DNA from: Liolophura sinensis
Lineage: Eukaryota > Mollusca > Polyplacophora > Chitonida > Chitonidae
NCBI RefSeq assembly: GCF_032854445.1
Contig: NC_088302.1
Span: 45,172,521-45,236,520, forward strand
Direction: 5' to 3'
Length of the DNA stretch: 64,000 nt
Position numbers and translations under genes: made by a program. A model generated the notes under the pieces. That model saw only the letters and a program-made list of their open reading frames with translations. It did not search any database and had not been told where the DNA came from. Positions 11,069 to 27,400 of this stretch are shown here, in pieces. The stretch's first letter is position 1. Each line of letters opens with the position of its first letter.

Positions 11069-14000
11069 ATGGCGGCCACATTACCCCCAATTCCAGGTGC
11101 GCCAGGAAGCGGTGGAAACATGATGCGAGGAACCCGTCTTCATCAATACAATGTTCCAGCACCTCCACCAAAACCAAATAATAGACAGATTCTCAGACCA
11201 ATACAAAAATTTCAGAGCAAAAAGGAACGAGAAGCATTTGCCAAAAGAAATGAGTTAAGAAGTCAACAGCCACTTCTTACAAAAGCACAAACCTCAGAGT
11301 AAGTTTGATGAAAAGTTTACCATGAAGACAGTACAGATCTTGATTAGTTAGTAGACCTATTCATTGCCATTTTGTAATGGAATTGACTTTAAAAGTGGTT
11401 ACCATACAGGTACAAATCTCAGAACACATGTTGTTTTTTTTTTTTTTGTGTTTTGTTTATTTGAAATGAAACCCTTTTCTTTTTTTTTATACAAACTTTG
11501 TAGCTAATCAAAGGAATTTTAAACCCTGTCTTTTGTAGGTACCGGAACAGCTACAAGCACAATTTATGCCTGGACATGCTTGCGGAAGGCTATCACAAGT
11601 CTTATGGTGAACTGTTCGCATTGATGAAAAGTCAGCAGGATGAGCGATTGTCAGCTGGTCCAGAGTCACTCCTGTGGACTTTACCTCAATTGGAAGACCA
11701 GCATGAAAAACTGGACATGTTAAAACGGCACCTCACTGTGGCAGAGAAGGCATCAAGAAAAGGTTGTTATAAGTTTTAAGAAGTCTGTACAGTAAATATT
11801 TCATTGATCGCAACAAATGTAGGATATGAAATTGATGTTATATATCAGCTACATAATAGATGTTTACTATGATGCATGTACTGGTCTTATTCCCTAATTA
11901 TTTTTGGCCATAATCAGAAGGTTTGACTTTGCCCGTTTTGCTATTTCAGATGACTATGCAACCATGTACTCAGCACGTTTTGAATTGGCTAAATACTTCC
12001 AGATGACAGGAGATAAATGGTTGGTTGACCATTTCTTTAACTCCTGTCTGACAGTCAGTAGTCAGGTACAAGGCGATGGAGGCAAGATGTTAGCACAGGG
12101 TCATTGCAATGTTGGATTAGCCTTGGAGCAAAATGGTAAGCTGAGTTTTTTTGGTTTTTTTGTTTGCTTTTTTTTTCAAGAACCACCGACAACAACTATG
12201 AGTGGTTACTGTTACTGCCATCTTTATATTTTTTCCATATATATGAGTGGCAAATATTTCTTACAGACTTGCAAAAAAGATGAATAAATATGACAATTGT
12301 GTGATCTCAAGTGTAATGTGCTGCAAATCATTCATGGAACTATAGATATGTATGGTTCATTTACAGGTGATATATTTGGCGCAGTACAGCATTTTGAAGC
12401 CTACTACAAACTGGCGTCCGAGAACACAGAGTGGGAAGGAAAAGATGGTGTGACATTGCTGACTGATGCATGCATCAACATGTACAGAATCTACACCACT
12501 TTTGGCAACAAGATTGAAGCAGATGATCCTCATCAGTCCTTGTCCAGTTTCCAGAAGGCTTATTCAATGGCCAAACAAAGTAAGTGTTTTCTACTATACT
12601 CTCTGTTTTATTTAACCTATTTTGCACATATATTAAATGTGAATCATGAAGGTTTTTGATCTGAAACAAAACTGTTAACATGAATGACAGGGACCGCTGA
12701 TGACATCACAAAATTCTCAAAACAGAGATAAACTAACGGACATTAAATGATTCGCATATGTTACAATACAGTTGCACAGATTTATATTAAAAATGAGTAA
12801 TGAATTATTTTCACTATGAAACTCCTACAATCTTATACAGTTACAGCAGAAGCTTGTTGACAGTAATTCTGTGTAAAGTGAAAGCACTGTAGTTCTCCTC
12901 TGAGTAGAATTTCTTCTAATGATTCCTTTTTTGTTATTTGGGCAAATACATGTGTGGCCAATCTATAGATTAATTCAACTTTATCAAATGCTTTAGCTGG
13001 GTATTAAACTGTTATTATGCAACTGTCCTTGGGGGTTTGGATCTTTGAACCAATTTCTTGAGAGTTTAATATTTCCTACTAACATTTTTGCAATGTGTTT
13101 AGGTGGAGAAAGAAAGTCAGCTGGGGAAGCTGCATACAGACTTGGCCTAGCCTATCAGAGGACAGGAGACAATGCAACTGCCTTACAGGTATGGATAGCA
13201 TTCTCTTATTGGTTGTGTGGTTACCCATGATACAATGAGCTATATCATTATTCTGTTCCCACCCTACAGGGTGACATGCTGTTTGTCTTCTGCTAGTGGT
13301 TTGTAATACCATATGTATGGCATCTGTATTGTTTCAGCATTTGACATCCTTTTTTGAAGTGTGTAAGATGACTCAAGATTATGAAGGCGTTGGGAGAGCC
13401 TGTAACTCAATAGCAGAGTCACACAAATGGTAAGTTTGATGTGTTTGTGAGTTACTTTTAATTTATGACCATTTTTTATGTATCCCTGCCATTAGGCGGA
13501 GCGTATTATGTTATAGCCATTTTGTCCGTCAGTTTGTCTGTCTCTCTGTCTGTTCATATTCATGTCCAGGCTATATCTCCAATTGTTTTCCACTGAGAGT
13601 TTTAATTTTTGGTGGATACATATATACACAGATGACGATGTGTCGCGACTCACATTTGTTCATTTCCGAGGTTGTCATGGTAACGATATAGCAATTTTCC
13701 TTATATATACTACATAAATAAATATGAATTCGTGTCCCGGCTACAAGTCCAGCTGTTTTCTGCATAAAGTTTTAATTTTTGCTGGATATCTTCATAAACA
13801 CATGGTGATGTCTCGCGACTCACATTTGTTCATTTCCGCGGTTGTCATGCTTACCATATCCCCATTATTCGCATATATTCTAAATAAACAAATACTAAAT
13901 ATAAATAGATATGATTTCGTGTCTGGGCTATACTCCAAATGTACATGGGAAGGTCTACCAGCAACCTGCAGATGGTTGTGGGTTTCCCCCGGGCTCTGCC

Positions 14001-14544
14001 TGGTTTCCTTCCGCCATAATGCTGGCCTCAGCTGTATAAGTGAAATATTCTTGTGTACGGTGTAAAACACCAATCAAATAAATAAATAAATATAACTCCA
14101 ACTGTTTTCAGCGTAGAGTTTTCATTTTTGGTGGATACATCCAACCACAGATGATGATGTGTCGCAACTCACCTTTGTCCATTTGCGCGGTCGTTATGGT
14201 TACCAACCTGCCATTTTATCTATATACTAAATAAATAGATATGAATTCAAGTCAGGGATTTAACTCCAACTCTTTTCTACATAGAGCTTAAATTTTTGGT
14301 GAATACATAGATAACGATGTGTGGCGACTCACATTTGTCCTTTGCACGATTGTCATGGTTACCAGATTGCCATTTTCCATGTTTATACTATATAAATAGA
14401 TATGATTTCCTGTCCTGGCTATAAGTCCAACTGTTTTCTGCGCAGAAATTTAATTTTTAGTGGATACATAAATACACAGATGACGATATGTCGGAACTCA
14501 CATTGGTCCATTTCCAAGGTTCTCATGGTAACCAGATAGCCATT

Positions 14545-14623
<79 letters not shown>

Positions 14624-16821
14624 TACTAGGACCATATAAAAAGATATGATTTCATGTGCAGTTTTTAACTCAACTTGTTTCCGCATAGAGTTTTCATTTT
14701 TGGTGGACCCATTTGTCTATTTGGGCGTTTGTGATGGTAACCACATACCTATCATCAACACCCATGAAGATTCTACTCAGCAGTTATGCTCACCACATTG
14801 CTGCTGGTATTCTTTTATGCATTTCAGACAGATGTATTTGTTTGGGCGTGTGTTGTGTTCACAAATATTGTCATGAATACGAAAAACAAACTTATGTGTG
14901 ATACATGTAAATGAAATCACTTGAAGATGAATGCAAGTTACATGCTAATGTCTGCTTGAAGAATACGCTGTTCAAGTAATACGCTTGTTTGTTTTGTTAA
15001 AGGTAATTGGTGTTTCTTAATTTTACTTAACAAATGTTAAGTGAAAACTTGCATTTCTTGTTTTCAGTGATGGAGACATTGCAGAATGCATCCGTTATCT
15101 CCAGATGTTTGTGGAGGTATCTGAGGAACATCAACTGGAGAAGGCCTATAGCAAAGCCTGTCATAACCTTGGGGCCTTGTACAACACATTGGTATGTCAT
15201 GTGTGGTTTTTCTGGGAATTGCAGTGTTGTTAGATGGTAACAGTACACCATCCCAGATTTATTTTCTGCTGTGAACTGTTTATGTATTGTTTTTGTTTAA
15301 ATTTTGTTTAATTTAACACCATGCAAAAGAATGTTTCACTTATGATTGTGGTGCAGTGAAACGCACAGCATCACTACTTAAGATATAGGACAGTTCCTGC
15401 AGAAGTCATTAGTCCCTCTGTCCAGCAAATGCCTGCTTCCATGACAATTAATAGTTTCAGTCATTCAGAATTGCATGATTTATTAACCCACCGCATGTGG
15501 TCAGGTTTGCAGCATGATGCAGTCAAAGAAATTTCAGACAAAGTTCTGCATACTCATTGATTGTACTCTTTGAGTGAAAAATGGGTACTTGTCACATTTC
15601 AAGGAAAATTTTATCAATTACCTGGCAAATACTCATGGTATGTATGCTCAGACTCTGCCTTCCACCATTAATGCAACTCATCAAGTTTGTATAATTGGAA
15701 CGGTCTCAAGAACAGCTCACACGCCAATCAATCAGTCTTTTCATTGTTGACTGGTTTGTTTATGCAAGTGGAAGACTTTCAAAGAAAGTAACCTCGGAAA
15801 TAAAAATGTTTTGTTACACATCGAAGAGCTTCCATCTGGCATTCAACTAATTCTGTGTATTGGTATCAAAGTAAAAGAATTTGATTTAGTGATAAAGTAA
15901 TTTGTGAGGTGCTTTGATGCTTGGACATTGTTTTACAGGGGCGGTACAAAGAAGCTGCAGAATACTTCAGTAAGGCCTACAACCTGTCCAGGGCTCACAA
16001 TGACCCTGTCTCCATCGGCCTAAACAGGGTACAGTTTGGTATAGCCATGGCCCACAAGATGCTGGGTGGATTCTCATCTCATATTATAGCACAAAATCGT
16101 ACCTGTTTGGAGAGATTGGGGGAGTGGAAAAGCTCACGGATGGATCAGGTAGCTAATGGGCTTCCAGTGACAGGTAAGTGATCACTGTTGACACTTGCTC
16201 AGTATTTACATTTAGTTTACATCAAATGACTAGTAGATCAATTCGGAGCAGTTACCATTTACCGGTAAATAAAGTTGTCAACTTTGTACTTTACTCCTCA
16301 CAAGCTATTGAGTCTCTGGTAATAATTATTTAGTAGAAATTGGCAAAAGACAATGGGCGAATATAACATGTATGTTCTATTCTTCACAGTTAGAAGTTGC
16401 TGGGCTGCATTGTCTGTGTTTTCCTTTTTTTAAATTCATGGCTTAATACTTATGTCAGAATTACATATGTATGAGTATTGCTGGGAAATTGTTGGGATTT
16501 ACAGTTGATGATAATTTGCAAACATCTTGTTAACTTTTAAGCCTCATGATTCAATAATGATTTTATCATTTAAGTTCAGTTTCAGTTCAAATGTATATCC
16601 AAATTTGGACATCCCCTTTGAGCTGTTGTCAAAAGATTTGCATACATGTCCCATCTTCAACTTCTAGTGTGTGTATGATCATTTCATTTGTAGAACAAAG
16701 TGAAAAAGACACAGTCGAGGAAAACAGAGTAACTCCCCAAGCAGAAAACCCAGAGGAAAATTCTACAGCTCAGGAGAGCACAGAGGAGAAACCAGCTGCA
16801 GAGGAGAGTGCGACTTCATAG
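11069..16821 (+). CDS. TTC29: TTC29, tetratricopeptide repeat protein of cilia and flagella
   Basis: TTC29 is an axoneme or intraflagellar-transport-linked protein needed for sperm flagella in mammals (family knowledge). Exons: 11069-11298, 11539-11762, 11950-12135, 12367-12579, 13103-13188, 13338-13429, 15068-15191, 15939-16173 and 16694-16821. All donors are GT, all acceptors AG and all phases agree, giving 505 residues (human about 475). Family hallmarks include YRNSYKHNLCLDMLAEGYHK at about residues 77-96, then repeated TPR helices such as AYRLGLAYQRTGDNATAL and the exon beginning GRYKEAAEYFSKAYNLSRAH. The N-terminus is Pro-rich (MAATLPPIPGAPGS). The last exon is a 42-residue Glu/Ala/Thr-rich tail beyond the usual end of the TPR region. 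The start is the first ATG, 4 nt after the acceptor. Confidence 0.93.
13940..14093 (+). mobile_element. SINE 3' fragment nested in the tandem array
   Basis: Contains the SINE body from 'accagcaacctgcagatgg' to the GTAAAACACCAA block and an AAATAAATAAA tail. The tRNA head is missing. Array unit sequence resumes directly after the tail. Confidence 0.85.
14551..14615. repeat. (AT)n microsatellite
   Basis: A nearly pure AT dinucleotide run in the TTC29 intronic array, followed by a short ACATAT stretch. Confidence 0.95.
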
Positions 16822-18499
16822 TAGCTGTGTTCAGGTGGACATTCAATATAGCATGTGAATATAAATCTTTACTATTTGCAGACAGAAAACTTTCTGACAT
16901 GGACCTTTTGAGAATAGTTGGATGCGTTACCAGGGAAGCGAGACGTGGAGTATCATCCTTCATAGTTCTAAGTCAGTTTTACCACTTGGGTATAACAGTA
17001 TTTATGTTTGGAAGTTGCTCTTTCTTCTGGTGAGATAATGAATGAGCAATCCCTCTGAATACTCTTGCAGGTCACCTAAGCACCGTCCCTGTGACTTGTA
17101 CCTCATGAAGATGTGGTTTATACATTTTCTCGACATCCTGGTACACAAAATAGTATGCCTTTTTCTCTGTAAACTTCTCTGGTGAAGTGTGAGGGATTGC
17201 CTTTGCATATCATCACTACTGTGATACTGGATCATTTACAATTCAAAAAGCTTATGATGCACAAAGATTGACTTGTGATATATATATATGTTTACACATG
17301 ATGAAAATTGTTTGGTCGCATGTTAATTGGATATTGAATGGATGTTCTCTGTCAAGTGGCAAAGCAAAATAATTTTATTATAATACAGAAACTTTGGTGA
17401 ATATAGTGAAAACTAATATATATACAGTTCACTTTGCTCACATTTTTTCTCAGCTTTTCAGTGATTGTAATTATTTAGTGTTATATTGTTATTTATTTGT
17501 GTATATATCAAAGAAATAAATGTTTTGTAAAGTATATTTCCTTACGGAGTCATGTTGATTTCATCCACTTCATTAGGCTGTAATTTAATATGAGATACTG
17601 AGACAAGGTGGAATCTCCAAAACATTTAAAGTGTTAAAAAGTTTTTAAATCTGTGATTATGAAATATTTTGGGGTTTCATACCAGTACCAATTACAAGCA
17701 GCTTTATCTTGGAAATCTGTATTTGTTTTCTTGTTGTAACCTACCCTAAATTTCATCCATAATTTCCCAATTTCTTTCCTCATGCTGATAGTGTTGTTGA
17801 TTTTAGAAAGGTGTTTTAAGGTTTTCTTGGAAAATGGGATGATATTCTACTGGAAAATTTTTAGCTTTGAAAATAATGTTCTGCAACGTTTATTTGCCTC
17901 TTAACATGAGCTTTGGTGGGCGAAATTATCATTTAAGGTTTTATGCAGAGAAATTGTTGTCATGTAAACTTTTTGAAGATGTCTGTGTTGGAAGTATGTT
18001 AACATGTTATTTGTTCTCTGTGAACTATCAAGATACATGTGTATCTAGGGCACATCTGCAAAACAAACACTCGGCACAAATTTATCACAGTACGAATATA
18101 AACACCTACTTGCGCTCGTTGACACAGGTCAATCAACCAGTTTATCAATGGATAGGTCATCCATTTATCTGTATGAACTTTTTATTATTAAAATGTAATT
18201 TCAGAGTGGTGTAATCTTGCCCCGCCTTTGCAAGCTGGTTCCAATCTTCATTCTCCATTGTTAAATACCAATGCTTGCAATGTGAACTACCTCCACTGTT
18301 TTACAAGTACAACTATACAGAAAGAGCTCTTGTGGCAAAGAACACAAACATGTTAAAACGCTCTTGAAAATATGCATAAATCTTGTTGTATTACAGCCTT
18401 TACATTACGTTAATATGCTGACAGTAAAAAAAAAAATTTTTAGCAGCTTTCTACAGTTAAAGAAAACCACAACAAGGTAACAAGTTTGTTTTCCAAAAT
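16822..18499. other. TTC29 3' UTR and convergent spacer
   Basis: AT-rich sequence with the TTC29 poly(A) signal at 17515-17520. The rest shows short open frames only. No further gene is seen. Confidence 0.6.
17515..17520 (+). other. Poly(A) signal of TTC29
   Basis: AATAAA about 700 bp after the TTC29 stop codon, in AT-rich 3' UTR-like sequence. Confidence 0.55.
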
Positions 18500-18505
18500 T
18501 TTATT
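18500..18505 (-). other. Poly(A) signal of SQSTM1
   Basis: TTTATT on the plus strand (AATAAA on the minus strand), about 520 bp past the SQSTM1 stop codon. Confidence 0.55.
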
Positions 18506-19025
18506 GGGACTGGTCAGAGTGTCAACCATGAGTAAATATAACCCCACAAAGTTCCCACCAGACTGAATATATGAAATGCTTTACAGCACAGCTTCTAACC
18601 ATCACCAAGGTACACAAGTCAAAGTTTATAAATAGTCAACCTCTACGTATACTGTTTTATCCACTGAGGCAACCGTGTTCTGTGCAAGGTATAAACTGTT
18701 AATAGAGTTTTCAACATCAAAATGGTTACACAACAGTATAATTGTAAAAATTTAGACCACCAACATAATACGTATTGTACACAAAGTTTCCACATTTGTA
18801 CTACAAAGCTGAAATGCACATACACATAGGTGTACTATATTATTAAGGTACTTGTATGACACATGGGAGAGAGTAAGAAGCACGAAACCTGAAAAACCAC
18901 AAATATTGTTACCATACTTGTATTGAAGTACTACTGGTTAATATTAGGTGCACTTAATTATCTACTGATAATTTTAAGATAATGTAAGATTGCTAGTCTG
19001 GCTGGGTGTGTGGGCTGGGTATAGC

Positions 19026-23901
<4,876 letters not shown>

Positions 23902-24184
23902 TTTGAAGCTCAATTACAGGTCAAAATTATAAATCTCTGAAGGTTTCCTCCTGTCCTCAATACACGCACAAGTTGTGGCTGTCAGTCGAAAATCTGCTCT
24001 TCTGTAGCGCAGACACCTCTTTTATACCCACAGCATATACGCAGTATAAACGTTGTGCAATGGAACAGTCTAGAAGACAGGTGCGAGTAAAGTCGGCGCT
24101 CAATTTCGCAGTCTCACAACAAATCTGATTTGACACGAGGCGGCCAGGGGCCATTTCCTGTGTATTTAGGTGGATGACCCTTCA

Positions 24185-24192
24185 TCACATGA
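24185..24192. promoter_or_regulatory. M-box (MiT/TFE-type E-box)
   Basis: TCACATGA is the reverse complement of TCATGTGA, the extended E-box bound by MITF/TFE factors. It lies about 285 bp upstream of the SQSTM1 start codon. Vertebrate SQSTM1 is a TFEB target (known). Function here is inferred. Confidence 0.4.
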
Positions 24193-24209
24193 CTTTGATC
24201 ATATGGTCA

Positions 24210-24217
24210 TGACGTCA
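24210..24217. promoter_or_regulatory. Palindromic CRE, TGACGTCA
   Basis: A perfect cAMP-response/ATF site between the two genes. A variant, TGACGTAA, occurs at 24323-24330. Confidence 0.5.
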
Positions 24218-24331
24218 TTTGTTGTGAAGCTAATTTTAGCATCTCATTTACAAATGCACAGACTGGGGCCTGTGAAAATGATACATGTTTTGGGGCCGTT
24301 ATATTATTCATGCCTCTCGGGCTGACGTAAA

Positions 24332-24341
24332 ATCACCCCAT
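24332..24341 (+). promoter_or_regulatory. Sterol response element-like site
   Basis: ATCACCCCAT matches the LDLR-type SRE-1 (ATCACCCCAC) at nine of ten positions. It lies about 60 bp upstream of the SREBF start codon and 17 bp from an inverted CCAAT box, the spacing expected for SREBP/NF-Y cooperation. Confidence 0.6.
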
Positions 24342-24358
24342 CTGAGCAGACCGATCTG

Positions 24359-24363
24359 ATTGG
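24359..24363 (-). promoter_or_regulatory. Inverted CCAAT box (NF-Y)
   Basis: ATTGG on the plus strand in the context GATTGGCT, a good NF-Y site. Seventeen bases separate it from the SRE-like site. Confidence 0.55.
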
Positions 24364-24402
24364 CTAAAATATAGTGGTGTTATCTTCAGTGGGAAACACA
24401 AC

Positions 24403-27400
24403 ATGGCGGACCCGGGAGCAAACTGGACGTTTGCTGCCGAGAACTTGCCCGATCTTGGGCCAAATCTCGAGCCACCGCAGAATATTGACAGTGCACTTCT
24501 TGGTGATATTGATTTTGATGGTAAGTTAATTTTTTAGCCAGAAAAATGTACGGTTATTTCTGAGGCACTTGTTCTGTGACTCGCCTATAGCTACTTCAAA
24601 GCAAATATTACCCCCTATCGATGGCCCCCACGCTACATCGTAGTACACAACAACATGGTGATCAGTTGGGATAGAGGCTCTGTTGGGGGCCGCCTTTAGT
24701 AAAGTATGCTCACAGAGGAATTCCTTTCGGTGCGTTGACTTAGACCTGAGCCAGAATGACCATTTAAAAAAAAAAGAACGACAAACGTTGAAGACTTTTT
24801 TTCCACTGAATGTAATCAGTAGACGAAATTGGCAACATTATCATAGTCTTTTTATTTCAGTTATCAAAGCTGCGTACTACAGTACAAATGCAATGAACAA
24901 TACCGACATTTTATACATATGGCCATGTAGAAGTACAGTACTTTTATTATATATGTTATTTTGGAAAGAATGAGCTTTCCAGTGATCATCTAAATGTCAA
25001 ATTTAGGCCTATGATGTTGTTTCTGTAAGCTTATCAATATTAGATATAAAAATTTCAAGTGCTATATGCCTGAAAAGGGAAATTATCTCACAAAGTTGTA
25101 GGGTTATAGTTTGCGCTCCAATCTCTACTTGTTTTAAAAATGTAATAACTCTGTAAGCAAAGGTAAATAATTGTTAGGCTGATCATTTTCACACCTGCTA
25201 TTTTAAATGGAGTTCAAGTTTTACCAGGGGTTGTCATGTGGTAATTTCCTATATTTCAAATGTGAGATTCTCTAATAAATTTGAGGCAGCCACATACTGT
25301 TGTACATTTTCATAATGTTGGTATCAGAGGTTGTCATTTTTTTTGACCTACTTCTCCTGGTCACTCAAGCTGCATGACATCACATCTTGTCAGGAGATGC
25401 ACACAATTATCGTCTGAGTACATTGTGTTATTACGTGGCCATGCCCAGTTATGACTCACTAGATGTGTGGGTATTCCCCACGTGATGCTTTTAGATCGGA
25501 TCATCAGCATAGCATGATGAAATCAGGAAATTTGTTTCTTATTCGTTTCCTCACATCATTATTCTGGCCGCTGTCAAACAAATAAAGAAATTGGGCAGTT
25601 GTAAAGACTAGGTTGATGCTTTTGTTGGTTGATGAGCCCCTTCTCAGATATTCATTCTGAAAACCTGGCTCAGTGCATTTTTACAAAAAAAAAATTCGTT
25701 TTTTTTTTATTTTCACTGTACCTTATGACAGGACCTGAGCTAAAAATTTCCCATAAATTGTTTTGTCATTGCAGATTTTGTACAGTCTATGTATCATGAA
25801 GACCAAGATTATTCAGATTTGTTTGACGGTCAGTTGAACTTTGACCCAACTATTAAACAAGAAGATGCAGATTTGGTTCACGAACACCTGTGACCAAAAC
25901 ATAGATGTTGCTGCCATTAAAGAAGAGCCAGAGATTTTTGACACAACACCACAGATACCCTCAGTTCCCTTCAAACACAAATTAGTCCACAGCTTCTGAA
26001 ACTCAACTTACAGCAGCTTAAGCAGAGAGCTCTACTTCACATACAGCAACAGCAGCAGCAGCAAAAACAACAACAGTTACAACCCCAACAAGCTGTTAAA
26101 GTAATTCAGCAGCCAGTTCAAAACTGTACCAACTGCACAGCAGCAACTGAAGCTCATCCTTCAGCAACAGGCTCAGCATGTGGTGCAGAACATCAGCACG
26201 CAGCCAGTACAGCAACTGCAAGTTCCTCTGGCAGCTCCCCAGGCTACTCCAACGGTGCTCACCAACCAGGTCACACAAACCAACCCCATCAACTACCAGC
26301 CCCCTGCAGGGAATCGGACAGATCAATGTGCAGCAATTGCAACAAGTAAGTTATCTAAGAATCGTGTGATTTGCACAAAACAAAAATAATCTGTTTTTTG
26401 TGGAAAAAAGTTTGATTTCCTAACTCACTGATACATTATTTGGTAGTCAATAATTTTGTATGTAAGTTTTTTAAATTTAACCTGCAGATGTGCAATTTAT
26501 TAAAGTAAAACTTTTCATTGTAGAATGTCCATATAATCTGAACAAAAATCACAGAACACGATAAAACTGCACAACTAGACATCTGAATTGAATGTAATTG
26601 TGCCTAATTGCTTTTTGCTTTTTAATATGGCAGTTTAATGTCTTCATCTTTTGCAGAATTGTCTGTCAATGTATCTTTTCTCTTTTGTCTAGCTTTTGCT
26701 GCAGTCCCAGCTGATCAAAACAGATGGAAACACAAATGTTTTGACATTAACAACCACCCCATCTGTAACAGCAGTAACAGCCTCGCCTCTGCAAACTGCC
26801 AACACCAGTACAATTCTCACTACAGGGATACCTGTGCAGGTAGTCCATGATGGAGACAAGGTTCCAATTAATCGCCTTAACAGCAGTCCCAAGGTGAAGA
26901 AAGGTGGTGAAAAGCGCACAGCTCATAATGCCATTGAGAAGCGATACCGGCTTAGTATCAATGACAAAATTCTAGAACTGAAAGATCTGGTGGTTGGAAC
27001 AGAACAAAAGGTAAGACATTTTATTTCTGACTGGATGCTGACATGTTGAAGTAAATTTTTAGAAGTAAGGGTTTACCGCTGGGAGGACTAATGGGAGACA
27101 ACTCTGAGAATCCCATATGGAGTTCCCCTTGGAAAAAATTTCTCCAGATTTATTTGATTTTTGTTCAACTCCTTTCACATTTTGTTGCCATTTTGTTGAA
27201 ACCATCGTTTGAGTAAATATTAATGTTTACAAGGTCTATTATGCATGGTGATAGGGTCTTCTATGAAAAGATACACACCAGCAGGTGTTGGCAGAGTGAG
27301 TTATGTGCACTGGATTTATGGCTTAAAGCAATTACAGTTTAGACATTAGCCTGATTAGTCATCTCAAAATTTATCCAAAGAGAGTTATTCAGAATATTGT

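Larger units (their letters stand above)
13489..14760 (+). repeat. About seven tandem 160-185-bp units in TTC29 intron 6
   Basis: Units begin near 13564, 13733, 13920, 14091, 14251, 14411 and 14654. Each has a 'ctccaactgttttc' block, 'agttttaatttttggtgga', 'gatgatgtgtcgcgactcac' and 'ggttgtcatggttacca'. A 'gtctgtctctctgtctgt' run precedes the array. The array is interrupted by a SINE at 13940-14093 and an AT run at about 14551-14615. I do not know the family. Confidence 0.85.
23902..24402. promoter_or_regulatory. Shared bidirectional promoter of SQSTM1 and SREBF
   Basis: Only about 500 bp separate the opposed start codons of SQSTM1 and SREBF. The segment contains, left to right, an M-box, a palindromic CRE, a CRE variant, an SRE-like site and an inverted CCAAT box, listed separately. 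No TATA box is obvious. Transcription starts cannot be placed from sequence alone. Confidence 0.75.

Noticed and set aside
15288-15360. Possible very old SINE piece
   Set aside because: A 'tttaacaccatgcaaaagaa' and 'gtttcacttatga' similarity is present, but too short and diverged to call.
16827-17033. Open frame just after TTC29
   Set aside because: It lies in the 3' UTR before the poly(A) signal and shows no family resemblance.
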